DNA of 53,938 nt from Aliivibrio_A kagoshimensis (GTDB lineage Bacteria > Pseudomonadota > Gammaproteobacteria > Enterobacterales > Vibrionaceae), in NCBI RefSeq assembly GCF_050337105.1, contig NZ_JAKJSQ010000024.1:1-53938 (forward strand), written 5' to 3'. Below the pieces are notes generated by a model. That model was not told the DNA's origin and made no database searches. It saw nothing but the letters and a program-made list of their open reading frames with translations. A program made the translations under genes and the position numbers. Shown piece by piece: positions 42,192-50,353 of the stretch; the stretch's first letter is position 1; every line of letters starts with the position of its first letter.

Positions 42192-43094
42192 TTATATCGC
42201 GTCGTTGGCGGCAACCATTTGTTGCTGCTGTCCAAGTGCTAGTTTTGCTTGTAATAGGCCAGCCATGATAATGACAAGACAACCTGAAATTTGCATGAAT
42301 GAAAGGGTCTGACCAAACAGCAACCAACCTAAAGCAATGACCGTGACTGGCTCCATATAGGCTAAGGTTCCAAATGTGGCAGCAGAGACTTTTCTTAATG
42401 CCACAATAGATAATACGATGCCTAAAAATCCAGGGATCAATCCGGCCAGTACCATCCAACCAAACTGAGCAATACTGAGGTCAAACATATCTTGCCAGGC
42501 AAATGGTAGCATACAAATTGATCCAACGATTAACTGGTAACTACTACGAGTAAAGTCATGAATACGCTCATCAACCAATCGGTTAACAATAATAAAAGAG
42601 GTGTAACAACCTAGTGCAATAAAGGAGTAGATGAAGCCTTGTAGTTCAGCACCAGAAAGGGACAGTTGAAACTCCATGACCATCGAAAACCCTAAAAATG
42701 CGCACATAATGGTGGTGAACTGCAGAGAGCTTAAACGCTCATTCATACAGAAGTGTGCCACCAATGACGCAACAACGGGAGCAAGGTAGATCATCATGAT
42801 GACTGTCACCATGTCCATGTACTCCATTGCTTGAACATACGTAGACATCATTCCGGCGATAAACACACCGTTTAGTAACAGTAACCAGGTTGGTTTTTTG
42901 AACATTAAATTGGTCTGTTTACTTTTCAATAGATAGAGGGCTAAAAAAACCAGACCAAAAAAAATACGATAAAAAGTTAACGTTTCAGAGGTCACTTGTG
43001 CGTATTTTGCTATTGTCGCTACGGCACCTAAGCTTGTCGCTGCGATGATCGTATAAAATAGATATAAGGAAGAAGGATTTTGATTGTTGTTCAT
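42192..43094 (-). CDS. EamA-family (DMT) transporter
   Basis: This encodes 300 residues with ten membrane helices in two EamA repeats (about 10-140 and 155-285). The first repeat ends MDMVTVIMMIYLAPVVASLVAHFCMNERLS and the second TLAYMEPVTVIALGWLLFGQTLS, the usual Pro-Glu motif of these exporters. The substrate is likely an amino acid or other metabolite to be exported from the cytoplasm. No operon partner is seen. It is divergent from the rhodanese gene. Confidence 0.88.
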   Translation of the reverse strand: MNNNQNPSSLYLFYTIIAATSLGAVATIAKYAQVTSETLTFYRIFFGLVFLALYLLKSKQTNLMFKKPTWLLLLNGVFIAGMMSTYVQAMEYMDMVTVIMMIYLAPVVASLVAHFCMNERLSSLQFTTIMCAFLGFSMVMEFQLSLSGAELQGFIYSFIALGCYTSFIIVNRLVDERIHDFTRSSYQLIVGSICMLPFAWQDMFDLSIAQFGWMVLAGLIPGFLGIVLSIVALRKVSAATFGTLAYMEPVTVIALGWLLFGQTLSFMQISGCLVIIMAGLLQAKLALGQQQQMVAANDAI

Positions 43095-43484
43095 CTATAT
43101 AGCCCACCAAAAATAAGCGAATTATCCAGTAATTTACGNGGCGGATAATAGTGGATATATCGCCGTAATTTTGACTTTTACTTCACATTATTGGTATTTA
43201 TCCAGTTCAAATAACTGATATTTTCGTATAGGTTGGGTTTTACGACTTTTAATATTTGTAGGTTCTTCTTACTAAATCTTCAGTTTATAAATTGAAAAGA
43301 TAAGAGCAGTTAATTCTGTTAAAAGTGTCAGTAATATGGGCTTCTATTTACGGCGATAACTAGGTCAAATGTTTCAATGATTTCTTGTACTAGTTTTAAA
43401 GAACGAGATCTAAACGTGTGTTTTATTGAGGCATTATGTATATATTTTTTCCATCCAATGACTGTTAACCATTAAGTAGTAGCA
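43095..43484. other. Divergent promoter region with an ambiguous base
   Basis: No gene is supported. Position 43139 is an n, lying in one arm of an inverted repeat (TTACG-n-GGCG near 43134 against CGCCGTAA near 43163), which may have hampered sequencing. The stretch should contain the promoters of both the transporter (minus) and the rhodanese gene (plus). Confidence 0.5.
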
Positions 43485-44780
43485 ATGAAAATATTAACAT
43501 TTTTAAGCGTGGCATCTGTCGCGACCAGCATGTCTGTTTCAGCCACCTCTTTTGAACAACTTTCCTTGTTAGATAAGGATGATATTCAGATTGTTGATTG
43601 CCGATCGAGTAACTTTTTTAATGGATGGCCAGAGCAAGGAATGAGTCGAGGTGGTCATATTCAAGGTGCTATCAATATTGATGCTCAATGGTTAACCAAG
43701 TTGAACGAAAAGCAGCTCGAATCACTCATCGCTAAAAAAAATATTGTTAAGGATAAACCGACGTATCTCTATTGTGCCTCAGGGAGTCTGGCGGGAATCT
43801 CTAAAAAGTTGCAATCAGTCGGTTTTGATAAAATTTATAGCATCGATGAACCATTGACTCACTACCCAAATGAGCTGGTGGCACAACCTAACTATCAGCA
43901 GTTGGTGACGCCACAATGGGTCAATAAAGTAATTAATGGCGAGAAGACCGAACATGCGCCTAAAAATGGGTATCGTTTAGTTGAAGTAGCTTGGGGCCCT
44001 CCTGCTAAGTTTGCACTATCTCATATACCAACAGCGTACTATCTAAACACCAATAATATTGAAGAGGAGCCGCTGTGGAACTTAGTTTCTGATGAGAAGT
44101 TAACGGAGACCATTGCCAACCTTGGGATTCGTTATGATACTACGGTGATATTATATGGCAGAGATACTATGCCAGCCGCACGTGCAGCCACAACCATGAT
44201 GTATGCAGGCGTAGAGGATGTACGTTTGCTAAATGGTGGCATGGCAGCATGGGTGAAAGAAGGGTATAAAACCGAATCCTTGTTGCCAAAAGCATTAACA
44301 CCGGTGGATTTTGGTAGAGCAATTCCAGCCAAGCCAGAGGTGATCATTGATACTCTGCAGGCAAAAAAGATATTGAAAACGCCTGAACAGAGTTCACTAG
44401 TCAGTATACGCAGCTGGGAAGAGTTTATTGGAGATACCAGTGGTTATAAATATATACCGACTAAAGGCCGGATTGATGGTTCAAAATGGGGGCACGCGGG
44501 CTCAAACGCCAACTCGCTGGAAGATTTCCGAAATCCAGACAATACAATGCGCAGTCCAGAAGAGATAACCCAATTATGGGGGGATTGGGGTATTCAGCCG
44601 CAACAACAGGTCTCTTTCTATTGCGGCACTGGTTGGCGTGCATCAGAAACGCTCTTTTACGCATATGTCATGGGGTGGGAAAACATCAGCCTATATGATG
44701 GTGGCTGGTTTGAATGGAGCGAAGATAAAAGCAACCCTATCGCAAGTGGCGATATTGCCCCTATGATGAGCAAACCTTAA
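43485..44780 (+). CDS. Periplasmic three-domain rhodanese (sulfurtransferase)
   Basis: This encodes 431 residues. A Sec signal peptide (about 1-20, cut after SVSA) precedes three rhodanese domains. Domain 1 (about 22-128) has Cys97 in YLYCASGSLAG; domain 2 (about 145-262) has GRDTMPAA where the loop Cys should be, so it is inactive; domain 3 (about 283-420) has Cys380 in the canonical loop CGTGWRAS. Such proteins move sulfane sulfur from thiosulfate or a polysulfide to an acceptor in the periplasm. Most exported thiosulfate sulfurtransferases have two domains; three is less common. It is encoded alone, divergent from the EamA gene. Confidence 0.85.
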   Translation: MKILTFLSVASVATSMSVSATSFEQLSLLDKDDIQIVDCRSSNFFNGWPEQGMSRGGHIQGAINIDAQWLTKLNEKQLESLIAKKNIVKDKPTYLYCASGSLAGISKKLQSVGFDKIYSIDEPLTHYPNELVAQPNYQQLVTPQWVNKVINGEKTEHAPKNGYRLVEVAWGPPAKFALSHIPTAYYLNTNNIEEEPLWNLVSDEKLTETIANLGIRYDTTVILYGRDTMPAARAATTMMYAGVEDVRLLNGGMAAWVKEGYKTESLLPKALTPVDFGRAIPAKPEVIIDTLQAKKILKTPEQSSLVSIRSWEEFIGDTSGYKYIPTKGRIDGSKWGHAGSNANSLEDFRNPDNTMRSPEEITQLWGDWGIQPQQQVSFYCGTGWRASETLFYAYVMGWENISLYDGGWFEWSEDKSNPIASGDIAPMMSKP

Positions 44781-44850
44781 TACTTGACGAACTTGATATA
44801 TCTGAATACTTTATTCTCTATAAGAATGTGTATCATTTTCGGAGAGTCAG

Positions 44851-45255
44851 ATGTATCAAGGAAGTTGCTTGTGTGGGGAGATTGCATTCACTGTAAATGG
44901 TGAGATCTCCTCCATTATCCATTGTCACTGTTCACTATGTAGAAAAGCCTCAGGTACGGCTTTTGCGACCAATGGTTTTGTTGAACAATCAGATTTTGAA
45001 ATTACGAAAGGCAGTACTTCCCTCAAGTACTTTGAACGAAAAGTGGGTATGAAGCGCCATTTTTGCTCAGTGTGTGCCACTCCTATCTTCAGCTCCAATG
45101 CAAACGATCCCCAAAGAATTCGATTACGACTTGGCGCGTTAGATTCTGATATTGTCGAAAGACCGATCTCACACAACTTCATACCGTCTAAAGCAAACTG
45201 GGAAGAGTTGGATGCTAACTTACCTAGATATGAGAAGCATGAACCCAACCGATAG
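44851..45255 (+). CDS. GFA (glutathione-dependent formaldehyde-activating)-like protein
   Basis: This encodes 134 residues of the GFA/CENP-V fold. Zinc ligands: CLCG (7-9 region), HCHCSLCRKASG and FCSVCATPIF. Founding members bind glutathione and zinc; most paralogues, like this one, have no proven activity. GGAG precedes the ATG. It starts an apparent operon with yiiM and the dehydrogenase gene (gaps of 12 and 2 bp). Confidence 0.88.
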   Translation: MYQGSCLCGEIAFTVNGEISSIIHCHCSLCRKASGTAFATNGFVEQSDFEITKGSTSLKYFERKVGMKRHFCSVCATPIFSSNANDPQRIRLRLGALDSDIVERPISHNFIPSKANWEELDANLPRYEKHEPNR

Positions 45256-45267
45256 AAGAGAAAACGA

Positions 45268-45963
45268 ATGAGCGATGCAAACAGTCCAGCGATAGAGACA
45301 CGCGTTTTTATAGGTAAGGTTGAACAGATATTTGGTTTAACGAGTGCTATCAATAAGCAACAGGTGACAGAGCCCCTATTTTTGTCTGAATTAGGCTTAG
45401 AAGGTGATGAGTGTGCGGAGCACAAATTCCATGGAGGTACAGAGCGGGCATTGCATCACTATCCCGCGGAGCACTATCACTTTTGGCAACATCAGTATGC
45501 GGAGCCTGCAGAGAAATGGAAAGCGCCAGGGATGGGTGAAAATCTCAGTACACTAGGCATGAATGAAGAGAATGTCTGCATTGGTGATCGATACCAGTGG
45601 GGTGAGGCAATCATTGAGGTAAGCCAACCTCGCTCTCCTTGTTACAAGTTAAACCAACGTTGGGAGGCTGTTGACGTGTCCGTCTTAATGCAGCAGCTAA
45701 GTCGTTGTGGTTGGCTCTATCGAGTGATCAAACCAGGTAAGATTAGCTTCGACAGTCCCTTGACCCTAATAGAGAGAGAAGAGAGCGCGCTAACGGTGAA
45801 ACAAGTGTGCGAACTGTTTTTTTCTGATCCGCTTAATCAAGAGGGGCTCTTACGCTTACAGGGAGTGAAAAAACTCTCACAAAGTTGGCAAAATACCGTA
45901 ACGAAGCGCTTGCAAACGGGTGAGTTAGAAAACTGGAATTATCGATTATTAGGGCATGCATAA
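45268..45963 (+). CDS. yiiM: MOSC-domain protein YiiM
   Basis: This encodes 231 residues. The MOSC core is clear: LGLEGDECAEHKFHGGTERALHHYP, GMGENLSTLGM and the molybdenum-binding Cys in SQPRSPCYKLNQRW. The C-terminal YiiM-type 3-alpha domain follows. E. coli YiiM takes part in detoxifying N-hydroxylated base analogues such as 6-hydroxylaminopurine, using the molybdenum cofactor. It is cytoplasmic and second in the GFA-yiiM-dehydrogenase operon. Confidence 0.88.
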   Translation: MSDANSPAIETRVFIGKVEQIFGLTSAINKQQVTEPLFLSELGLEGDECAEHKFHGGTERALHHYPAEHYHFWQHQYAEPAEKWKAPGMGENLSTLGMNEENVCIGDRYQWGEAIIEVSQPRSPCYKLNQRWEAVDVSVLMQQLSRCGWLYRVIKPGKISFDSPLTLIEREESALTVKQVCELFFSDPLNQEGLLRLQGVKKLSQSWQNTVTKRLQTGELENWNYRLLGHA

Positions 45964-45965
45964 CA

Positions 45966-46715
45966 ATGGCAGATAAAATCGCAATCATAACAGGGGGCAG
46001 CCGCGGGATTGGTGCTGCCACCACTCAGCTATTTGCACAACAAGGGTATGCGGTATGTATCAATTACAAATCGCAATCAGCACCTGCAGAACAGCTAGCA
46101 CGCCAAATTATCGAACAAGGTGGGCGCTGTATTACCGTTCAAGCTGATGTCTCTAATGAGCAGGATGTGCAGCGACTGTTTGCAACGGTAGACCAAGAGT
46201 TGGGCAGAGTATCGGTGTTGGTCAATAATGCGGGTATTTTGAAGCCCCAGACACGATTGGATGCAATGAGTGCCGAGCGAATCAATTCGATTTTAATCAA
46301 TAACGTCACCAGCTATTTTTTATGTAGCAAAGAAGCGGTGAAGAGAATGTCGACCAAGTATGGTGGGGCAGGAGGTGCCATTGTTAATGTCTCTTCCGGT
46401 GCTGCCAAATCGGGTTCTCCGAATGAATACATCGACTATGCAGCATCCAAGGGGGCAATTGATACGCTTACCATTGGGCTTGCGAGAGAGGTCGCTGCGG
46501 AAGAGATACGAGTCAATGGTGTCCGTCCTGGTTTGATCTATACAGATATGCATGCTGACGGTGGGGAGCCTGATCGGATAGAGCGTTTAAAAAGCAAAAT
46601 ACCAATGCAAAGAGGTGGATTGCCTATAGAGGTAGCTGAAGCGATTTACTGGTTAGCCAGTGATAAATCAACATTTACCACGGGCAGCTTTATTGATACA
46701 GCGGGCGGTTTATAA
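45966..46715 (+). CDS. Short-chain dehydrogenase/reductase
   Basis: This encodes 249 residues of the classical SDR family. NAD(P) motif TGGSRGIGAAT, structural NNAG, and catalytic Ser (NVSSGAA), Tyr and Lys (YIDYAASKGA). It resembles glucose-1-dehydrogenase-like proteins and E. coli YgfF; the substrate is unknown. It is 2 bp after yiiM and therefore co-translated. No clear terminator follows except the hairpin in the thrS leader. Confidence 0.88.
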   Translation: MADKIAIITGGSRGIGAATTQLFAQQGYAVCINYKSQSAPAEQLARQIIEQGGRCITVQADVSNEQDVQRLFATVDQELGRVSVLVNNAGILKPQTRLDAMSAERINSILINNVTSYFLCSKEAVKRMSTKYGGAGGAIVNVSSGAAKSGSPNEYIDYAASKGAIDTLTIGLAREVAAEEIRVNGVRPGLIYTDMHADGGEPDRIERLKSKIPMQRGGLPIEVAEAIYWLASDKSTFTTGSFIDTAGGL

Positions 46716-46763
46716 GCGTTAACTCAATCTTGCCATTGTGATTTTCTCCTATTTGTTTAAAAT

Positions 46764-46800
46764 GCGCAGATACATACATTAAGTGCATCTGTATTTGCGC
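46764..46800 (+). promoter_or_regulatory. Stem-loop far upstream of thrS
   Basis: GCGCAGATACA (46764-46774) pairs with TGTATTTGCGC (46790-46800), 11 bp with one mismatch. It lies about 120 nt before the thrS AUG, similar to the outer stem-loop (domain 4) of the E. coli thrS operator. With no T-run, it is less likely to be a terminator. Whether it lies within the thrS transcript is not known. Confidence 0.4.
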
Positions 46801-46879
46801 TTAACGTTGTACTTCATATTAACGTTTAAGCTGTTTTACTCGATAATCAGTTAAATAATATTAATACAATAATTTCCAT

Positions 46880-46900
46880 GTGCTGCTTGGTATGCAGCAC
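46880..46900 (+). promoter_or_regulatory. thrS translational operator: tRNA-Thr anticodon-arm mimic
   Basis: A 7-bp perfect stem GTGCTGC/GCAGCAC closes a 7-nt loop TTGGTAT. In tRNA numbering the loop is U32-U33-G34-G35-U36-A37-U38: the anticodon is GGU, that of tRNA-Thr, with the invariant U33. It ends 18 nt before the AUG and 7 nt before the AAGGA ribosome site. In E. coli, threonyl-tRNA synthetase binds such a hairpin in its own mRNA and blocks ribosome binding. Confidence 0.75.
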
Positions 46901-46918
46901 CACTGTGAAGGACTAACA

Positions 46919-48847
46919 ATGCCTGTAATTACTCTTCCTGACGGCAGTCAACGTCAATTCGATAATGCTGTATCTACTATGGATGTTGCCTCAGACATCG
47001 GCCCTGGTCTTGCGAAAGCTTGTATCGCTGGTCGTGTTGATGGTGTTCGTGTAGACGCTTGTGACTTGATTGAAAACGATGCACAACTTGAAATCATCAC
47101 CGCTCGTGATGAAGATGGTTTAGAAATTTTACGTCACTCTTGCGCTCACCTTTTAGGTCATGCGGTTAAGCAACTTTTCCCTGAAGCAAAAATGGCGATT
47201 GGTCCAACCATCGACAATGGCTTCTACTACGATATTGATCTTGAGCACTCATTCACTCAAGAAGATCTTGATGCGATCGAAAAGCGCATGAAAGAGCTGG
47301 CAAAAACAAAATATCAAGTTGTGAAAAAAACGGTCAGCTGGCAAGAAGCTCGCGATGCGTTCGAAGCGCGTGGCGAAGAGTACAAAATTGCCATCTTGGA
47401 TGAGAACGTGTCGAAAGACGATCGTCCAGGGTTATATCATCACGAAGAGTACATCGACATGTGTCGTGGTCCTCACGTACCGAACATGAGCTTCTGCCAG
47501 AACTTTAAAATTCTGAATGTTGCTGGGGCGTACTGGCGTGGTAACAGCGACAATAAAATGTTGCAGCGTATCTATGGTACCGCGTTCCAAGATAAGAAAT
47601 TGCTTAAAGCGCACTTAGTGCGCCTTGAAGAAGCGGCTAAGCGTGATCACCGTAAAATTGGGAAACATTTAGACCTTTTCCATATGCAACAAGAAGCGCC
47701 GGGTATGGTCTTCTGGCACCACAACGGTTGGTCAATATTCCGTGACTTAGAAGTGTTCATTCGTGAAAAACTGACTGAATATGATTACCAAGAAGTAAAA
47801 GGTCCATTAATGATGGATCGCGTACTTTGGGAACGTTCTGGTCACTGGGACAAATACGCAGAAGCGATGTTTACAACAAGCTCTGAGAACCGTGAGTACG
47901 CAATTAAACCAATGAACTGTCCAGGACACGTTCAGATCTTTAACCAAGGCCTAAAATCTTACCGTGATTTGCCACTTCGCATGGCGGAGTTTGGTAGTTG
48001 TCACCGTAATGAGCCTTCTGGTGCGCTACACGGCATTATGCGTGTACGTGGCTTTACGCAAGACGATGCACACGTATTCTGTACAGAGTCTCAAGTACAA
48101 GCGGAAGTGAAGAGCTGTATCGAAATGGTTTATGATGTTTATCAAACATTTGGTTTTGAAAACATTGTGGTTAAGCTTTCAACGCGCCCTGAACAGCGTG
48201 TTGGCACCGACGAAATGTGGGACAAAGCAGAAGCTGACCTGACTCTAGCACTTGAGTCGATGAACATTGAATATGATGTTCAAGAGGGTGAAGGCGCGTT
48301 CTACGGACCAAAAATTGAATTTACTTTGCACGATTGTTTAGATCGTGCTTGGCAATGTGGCACAGTTCAGTTAGACTTCGCGCTTCCAGAACGTCTGGGT
48401 GCAACTTATGTTGGCGAAGACAATGAGCGCCATACTCCTGTAATGATTCACCGAGCGATTTTAGGATCACTTGAGCGTTTCATCGGTATTCTCATCGAAG
48501 AGTACGCTGGTTTCTTCCCTACGTGGTTGGCTCCAGAACAGGTCGTTGTGATGAATATTACGGACAAACAATCTGATTATGTTCAAGAAGTTGCGAAAAA
48601 ACTGCAAAAAAGTGGTTTTAGAGCAAAAGCAGACTTGAGAAATGAGAAGATAGGCTTTAAAATCCGTGAACACACATTAAAGCGTGTTCCGTATATGTTA
48701 GTTTGTGGTGACCAAGAAATGGAAGCTGGCGAAATAGCAGTACGTACTCGTAAAGGTAAAGACTTGGGTAAATTCAAGATTGATGATTTTGTTGCACTAT
48801 TGCAGCAAGACGTTAGCACCCGAAAGCTCAATATTGTGGAGGAATAA
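46919..48847 (+). CDS. thrS: Threonyl-tRNA synthetase
   Basis: This encodes 642 residues, the E. coli length. It has a TGS domain (1-60), an editing domain (HSCAHLLGHAVKQLFP), a class II catalytic core with zinc ligands (Cys in KPMNCPGHV and two His) and a C-terminal anticodon domain. It charges tRNA-Thr with threonine. The frame runs back to 46880, into the regulatory hairpin, but the ATG at 46919 with AAGGA opens the conserved MPVITLPDGS. It begins the thrS-infC-rpmI-rplT cluster, with infC 3 bp downstream. The leader hairpin points to feedback control by the enzyme itself. Confidence 0.97.
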   Translation: MPVITLPDGSQRQFDNAVSTMDVASDIGPGLAKACIAGRVDGVRVDACDLIENDAQLEIITARDEDGLEILRHSCAHLLGHAVKQLFPEAKMAIGPTIDNGFYYDIDLEHSFTQEDLDAIEKRMKELAKTKYQVVKKTVSWQEARDAFEARGEEYKIAILDENVSKDDRPGLYHHEEYIDMCRGPHVPNMSFCQNFKILNVAGAYWRGNSDNKMLQRIYGTAFQDKKLLKAHLVRLEEAAKRDHRKIGKHLDLFHMQQEAPGMVFWHHNGWSIFRDLEVFIREKLTEYDYQEVKGPLMMDRVLWERSGHWDKYAEAMFTTSSENREYAIKPMNCPGHVQIFNQGLKSYRDLPLRMAEFGSCHRNEPSGALHGIMRVRGFTQDDAHVFCTESQVQAEVKSCIEMVYDVYQTFGFENIVVKLSTRPEQRVGTDEMWDKAEADLTLALESMNIEYDVQEGEGAFYGPKIEFTLHDCLDRAWQCGTVQLDFALPERLGATYVGEDNERHTPVMIHRAILGSLERFIGILIEEYAGFFPTWLAPEQVVVMNITDKQSDYVQEVAKKLQKSGFRAKADLRNEKIGFKIREHTLKRVPYMLVCGDQEMEAGEIAVRTRKGKDLGKFKIDDFVALLQQDVSTRKLNIVEE

Positions 48848-48850
48848 GGT

Positions 48851-49402
48851 ATTAAAGGCGGAAAAAGAGCCCAACAGCCGGCTAAACAAAATGCACATCG
48901 TCTAAACGGTGAAATTACTGACGTATCAGAAGTACGTCTTACAGGCCTTGATGGCGAATCTCTTGGTGTCGTTTCTCTAAACGAAGCTGCAGAAATTGCG
49001 CTTGAAGCTGGTGTGGATTTAGTTGAAATCAGCCCGAATGCCGAGCCACCAGTTTGTCGTGTGATGGACTATGGTAAATTCCTGTTCGAGAAGAGCAAGG
49101 CTGCTAAAGAGCAAAAGAAAAAACAGACTAAGGTCCAGATCAAGGAAATCAAATTCCGACCTGGCACAGATGTAGGCGACTATCAGGTAAAACTACGCAA
49201 CCTGGTTCGCTTCATTGAAGAGGGCAATAAGGTCAAAGTAACGATCCGTTTCCGCGGACGTGAAATGGCTCACCAGAGCATTGGTGTTGACGTTCTAAAC
49301 CGTTTGAAAGCTGATACAGAAGAAATTGCTGTAGTTGAAAGCTTCCCAACGCGTATCGAAGGTCGCCAGATGATCATGGTTATTGCACCGAAAAAGAAGT
49401 AA
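48851..49402 (+). CDS. infC: Translation initiation factor IF-3 (AUU start)
   Basis: This encodes 183 residues starting at ATT (48851-48853), followed by KGGKRAQQ as in E. coli (IKGGKR...). The first ATG in frame (49013) would remove the N-terminal domain, so ATT is the true start. GGAGGAATAAGG, overlapping the thrS stop, is the ribosome site. IF3 rejects non-AUG starts, so the AUU lets it limit its own synthesis. N-domain 1-75, linker rich in Lys, C-domain after 85 (KFRPGTDVGDYQVKLRNLVRFIEEG). Confidence 0.95.
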   Translation: MKGGKRAQQPAKQNAHRLNGEITDVSEVRLTGLDGESLGVVSLNEAAEIALEAGVDLVEISPNAEPPVCRVMDYGKFLFEKSKAAKEQKKKQTKVQIKEIKFRPGTDVGDYQVKLRNLVRFIEEGNKVKVTIRFRGREMAHQSIGVDVLNRLKADTEEIAVVESFPTRIEGRQMIMVIAPKKK

Positions 49403-49424
49403 TTAAGGCATTCAAGTAATAAGC

Positions 49425-49455
49425 ACGGCGCGGCTTTAGGGCAGCGCCGTTTTAT
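49425..49455 (+). promoter_or_regulatory. Hairpin between infC and rpmI
   Basis: ACGGCGC/GCGCCGT with a 12-nt loop is followed by TTTTATT. It could be an intrinsic terminator or attenuator that lowers readthrough into rpmI-rplT. In E. coli this leader also carries the L20 translational operator; I cannot confirm that pseudoknot here. Confidence 0.55.
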
Positions 49456-49505
49456 TCGCCTGGTTACTATGTTTATTAACGCAACAATGCGGAGTTACAT
49501 TCATC

Positions 49506-49700
49506 ATGACTAAGATGAAATCAAACAAAGGTGCTTCTAAGCGTTTCAAGAAAACGGCTGGTGGTATCAAATTTAAGCACGCTGGTAAGCGTCACATCCT
49601 TACTAAACGTACTACTAAAAACAAGCGTCAGCTTCGTCCAAATGCACTACTTCCAAAATGTGAATTAGCTGCAATTGCTCGTATGCTTCCATACGCATAA
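49506..49700 (+). CDS. rpmI: Ribosomal protein bL35
   Basis: This encodes 64 basic residues with the family pattern KMKSNKGASKRFKKTAGG and HILTKRTTKNKRQLR. It is part of the large subunit. The short ATG frame follows GCGGAG by a normal distance. It is encoded 39 bp before rplT; in E. coli, L20 represses both by binding the rpmI leader. Confidence 0.97.
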   Translation: MTKMKSNKGASKRFKKTAGGIKFKHAGKRHILTKRTTKNKRQLRPNALLPKCELAAIARMLPYA

Positions 49701-49739
49701 TTTTTTAGTATTTATTTAATTTAGTTTAGGAGAGACATA

Positions 49740-50093
49740 ATGCCTCGCGTAAAACGTGGTGTACAAGCTCGTGCACGTCATAAGAAAGTTCTAAAACAAG
49801 CTAAAGGTTATTACGGAGCACGTTCACGTGTTTATCGTGTAGCTTTCCAAGCAGTTACAAAAGCTGGTCAATACGCTTACCGTGACCGTCGTCAGAAGAA
49901 ACGTGTTTTCCGTCAACTTTGGATTGCTCGTATCAATGCTGCTGCACGTCAAAATGGTATGTCTTACAGCCGTCTAATCAATGGCCTTAAGAAAGCATCT
50001 ATCGAAATCGATCGTAAGATTCTTGCTGACATCGCTGTTTACGACAAGTTTGCATTTACTGCACTTGTTGAAAAAGCAAAAGCTGCTCTGTAA
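49740..50093 (+). CDS. rplT: Ribosomal protein bL20
   Basis: This encodes 117 residues matching L20: N-terminal basic tail MPRVKRGVQARARHKKVLKQAKGYYG, then RQLWIARINAAARQNGMSYSRLINGLKKA. It is needed early in 50S assembly and represses its own operon. AGGAGAGACATA gives a strong ribosome site. A terminator follows. Confidence 0.97.
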   Translation: MPRVKRGVQARARHKKVLKQAKGYYGARSRVYRVAFQAVTKAGQYAYRDRRQKKRVFRQLWIARINAAARQNGMSYSRLINGLKKASIEIDRKILADIAVYDKFAFTALVEKAKAAL

Positions 50094-50135
50094 TTAGAAC
50101 AGACAAGGCTTACTAGCCTTAACGCTTAAATTTCG

Positions 50136-50170
50136 AAGGAGAGCTATTTATAGCTCTCCTTTTTTATTTT
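50136..50170 (+). terminator. Terminator after rplT
   Basis: AAGGAGAGCTA/TAGCTCTCCTT (11 bp, 4-nt loop) is followed by a T-rich run. It separates the ribosomal protein genes from pheST. Confidence 0.85.
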
Positions 50171-50221
50171 AAGTAAACAAAACCTCCATTTTCTCTACGC
50201 TTTACCCCATCTGCGCTTAAA

Positions 50222-50305
50222 ATGGCAATTAATTTCACTTTTAACCTGTTTAACCCTCATTTCAGTTTGGTTTTATCCTCATGTTTCTTTACTATATATC
50301 GATAA
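50222..50305 (+). CDS. Candidate Phe-rich leader peptide of pheST
   Basis: A short frame from ATG at 50222 encodes 27 residues, six of them Phe (residues 5, 7, 10, 14, 22 and 23), ending 48 bp before pheS. Enteric pheST operons have a Phe-rich leader peptide (pheM) that senses charged tRNA-Phe. Against it: no convincing ribosome site, no clear terminator hairpin after it, and the region is T-rich, which raises Phe by chance. Confidence 0.35.
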   Translation: MAINFTFNLFNPHFSLVLSSCFFTIYR

Positions 50306-50353
50306 AATTTTAACGATGCTATGGACACCACCTTTGAAGTGGATGAGGAAACG

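Noticed and set aside
50321..50353. Upstream ATG start for pheS
   Set aside because: It would add 11 residues not found in the family, whereas the ATG at 50354 has a good ribosome site and gives the standard 327 residues.
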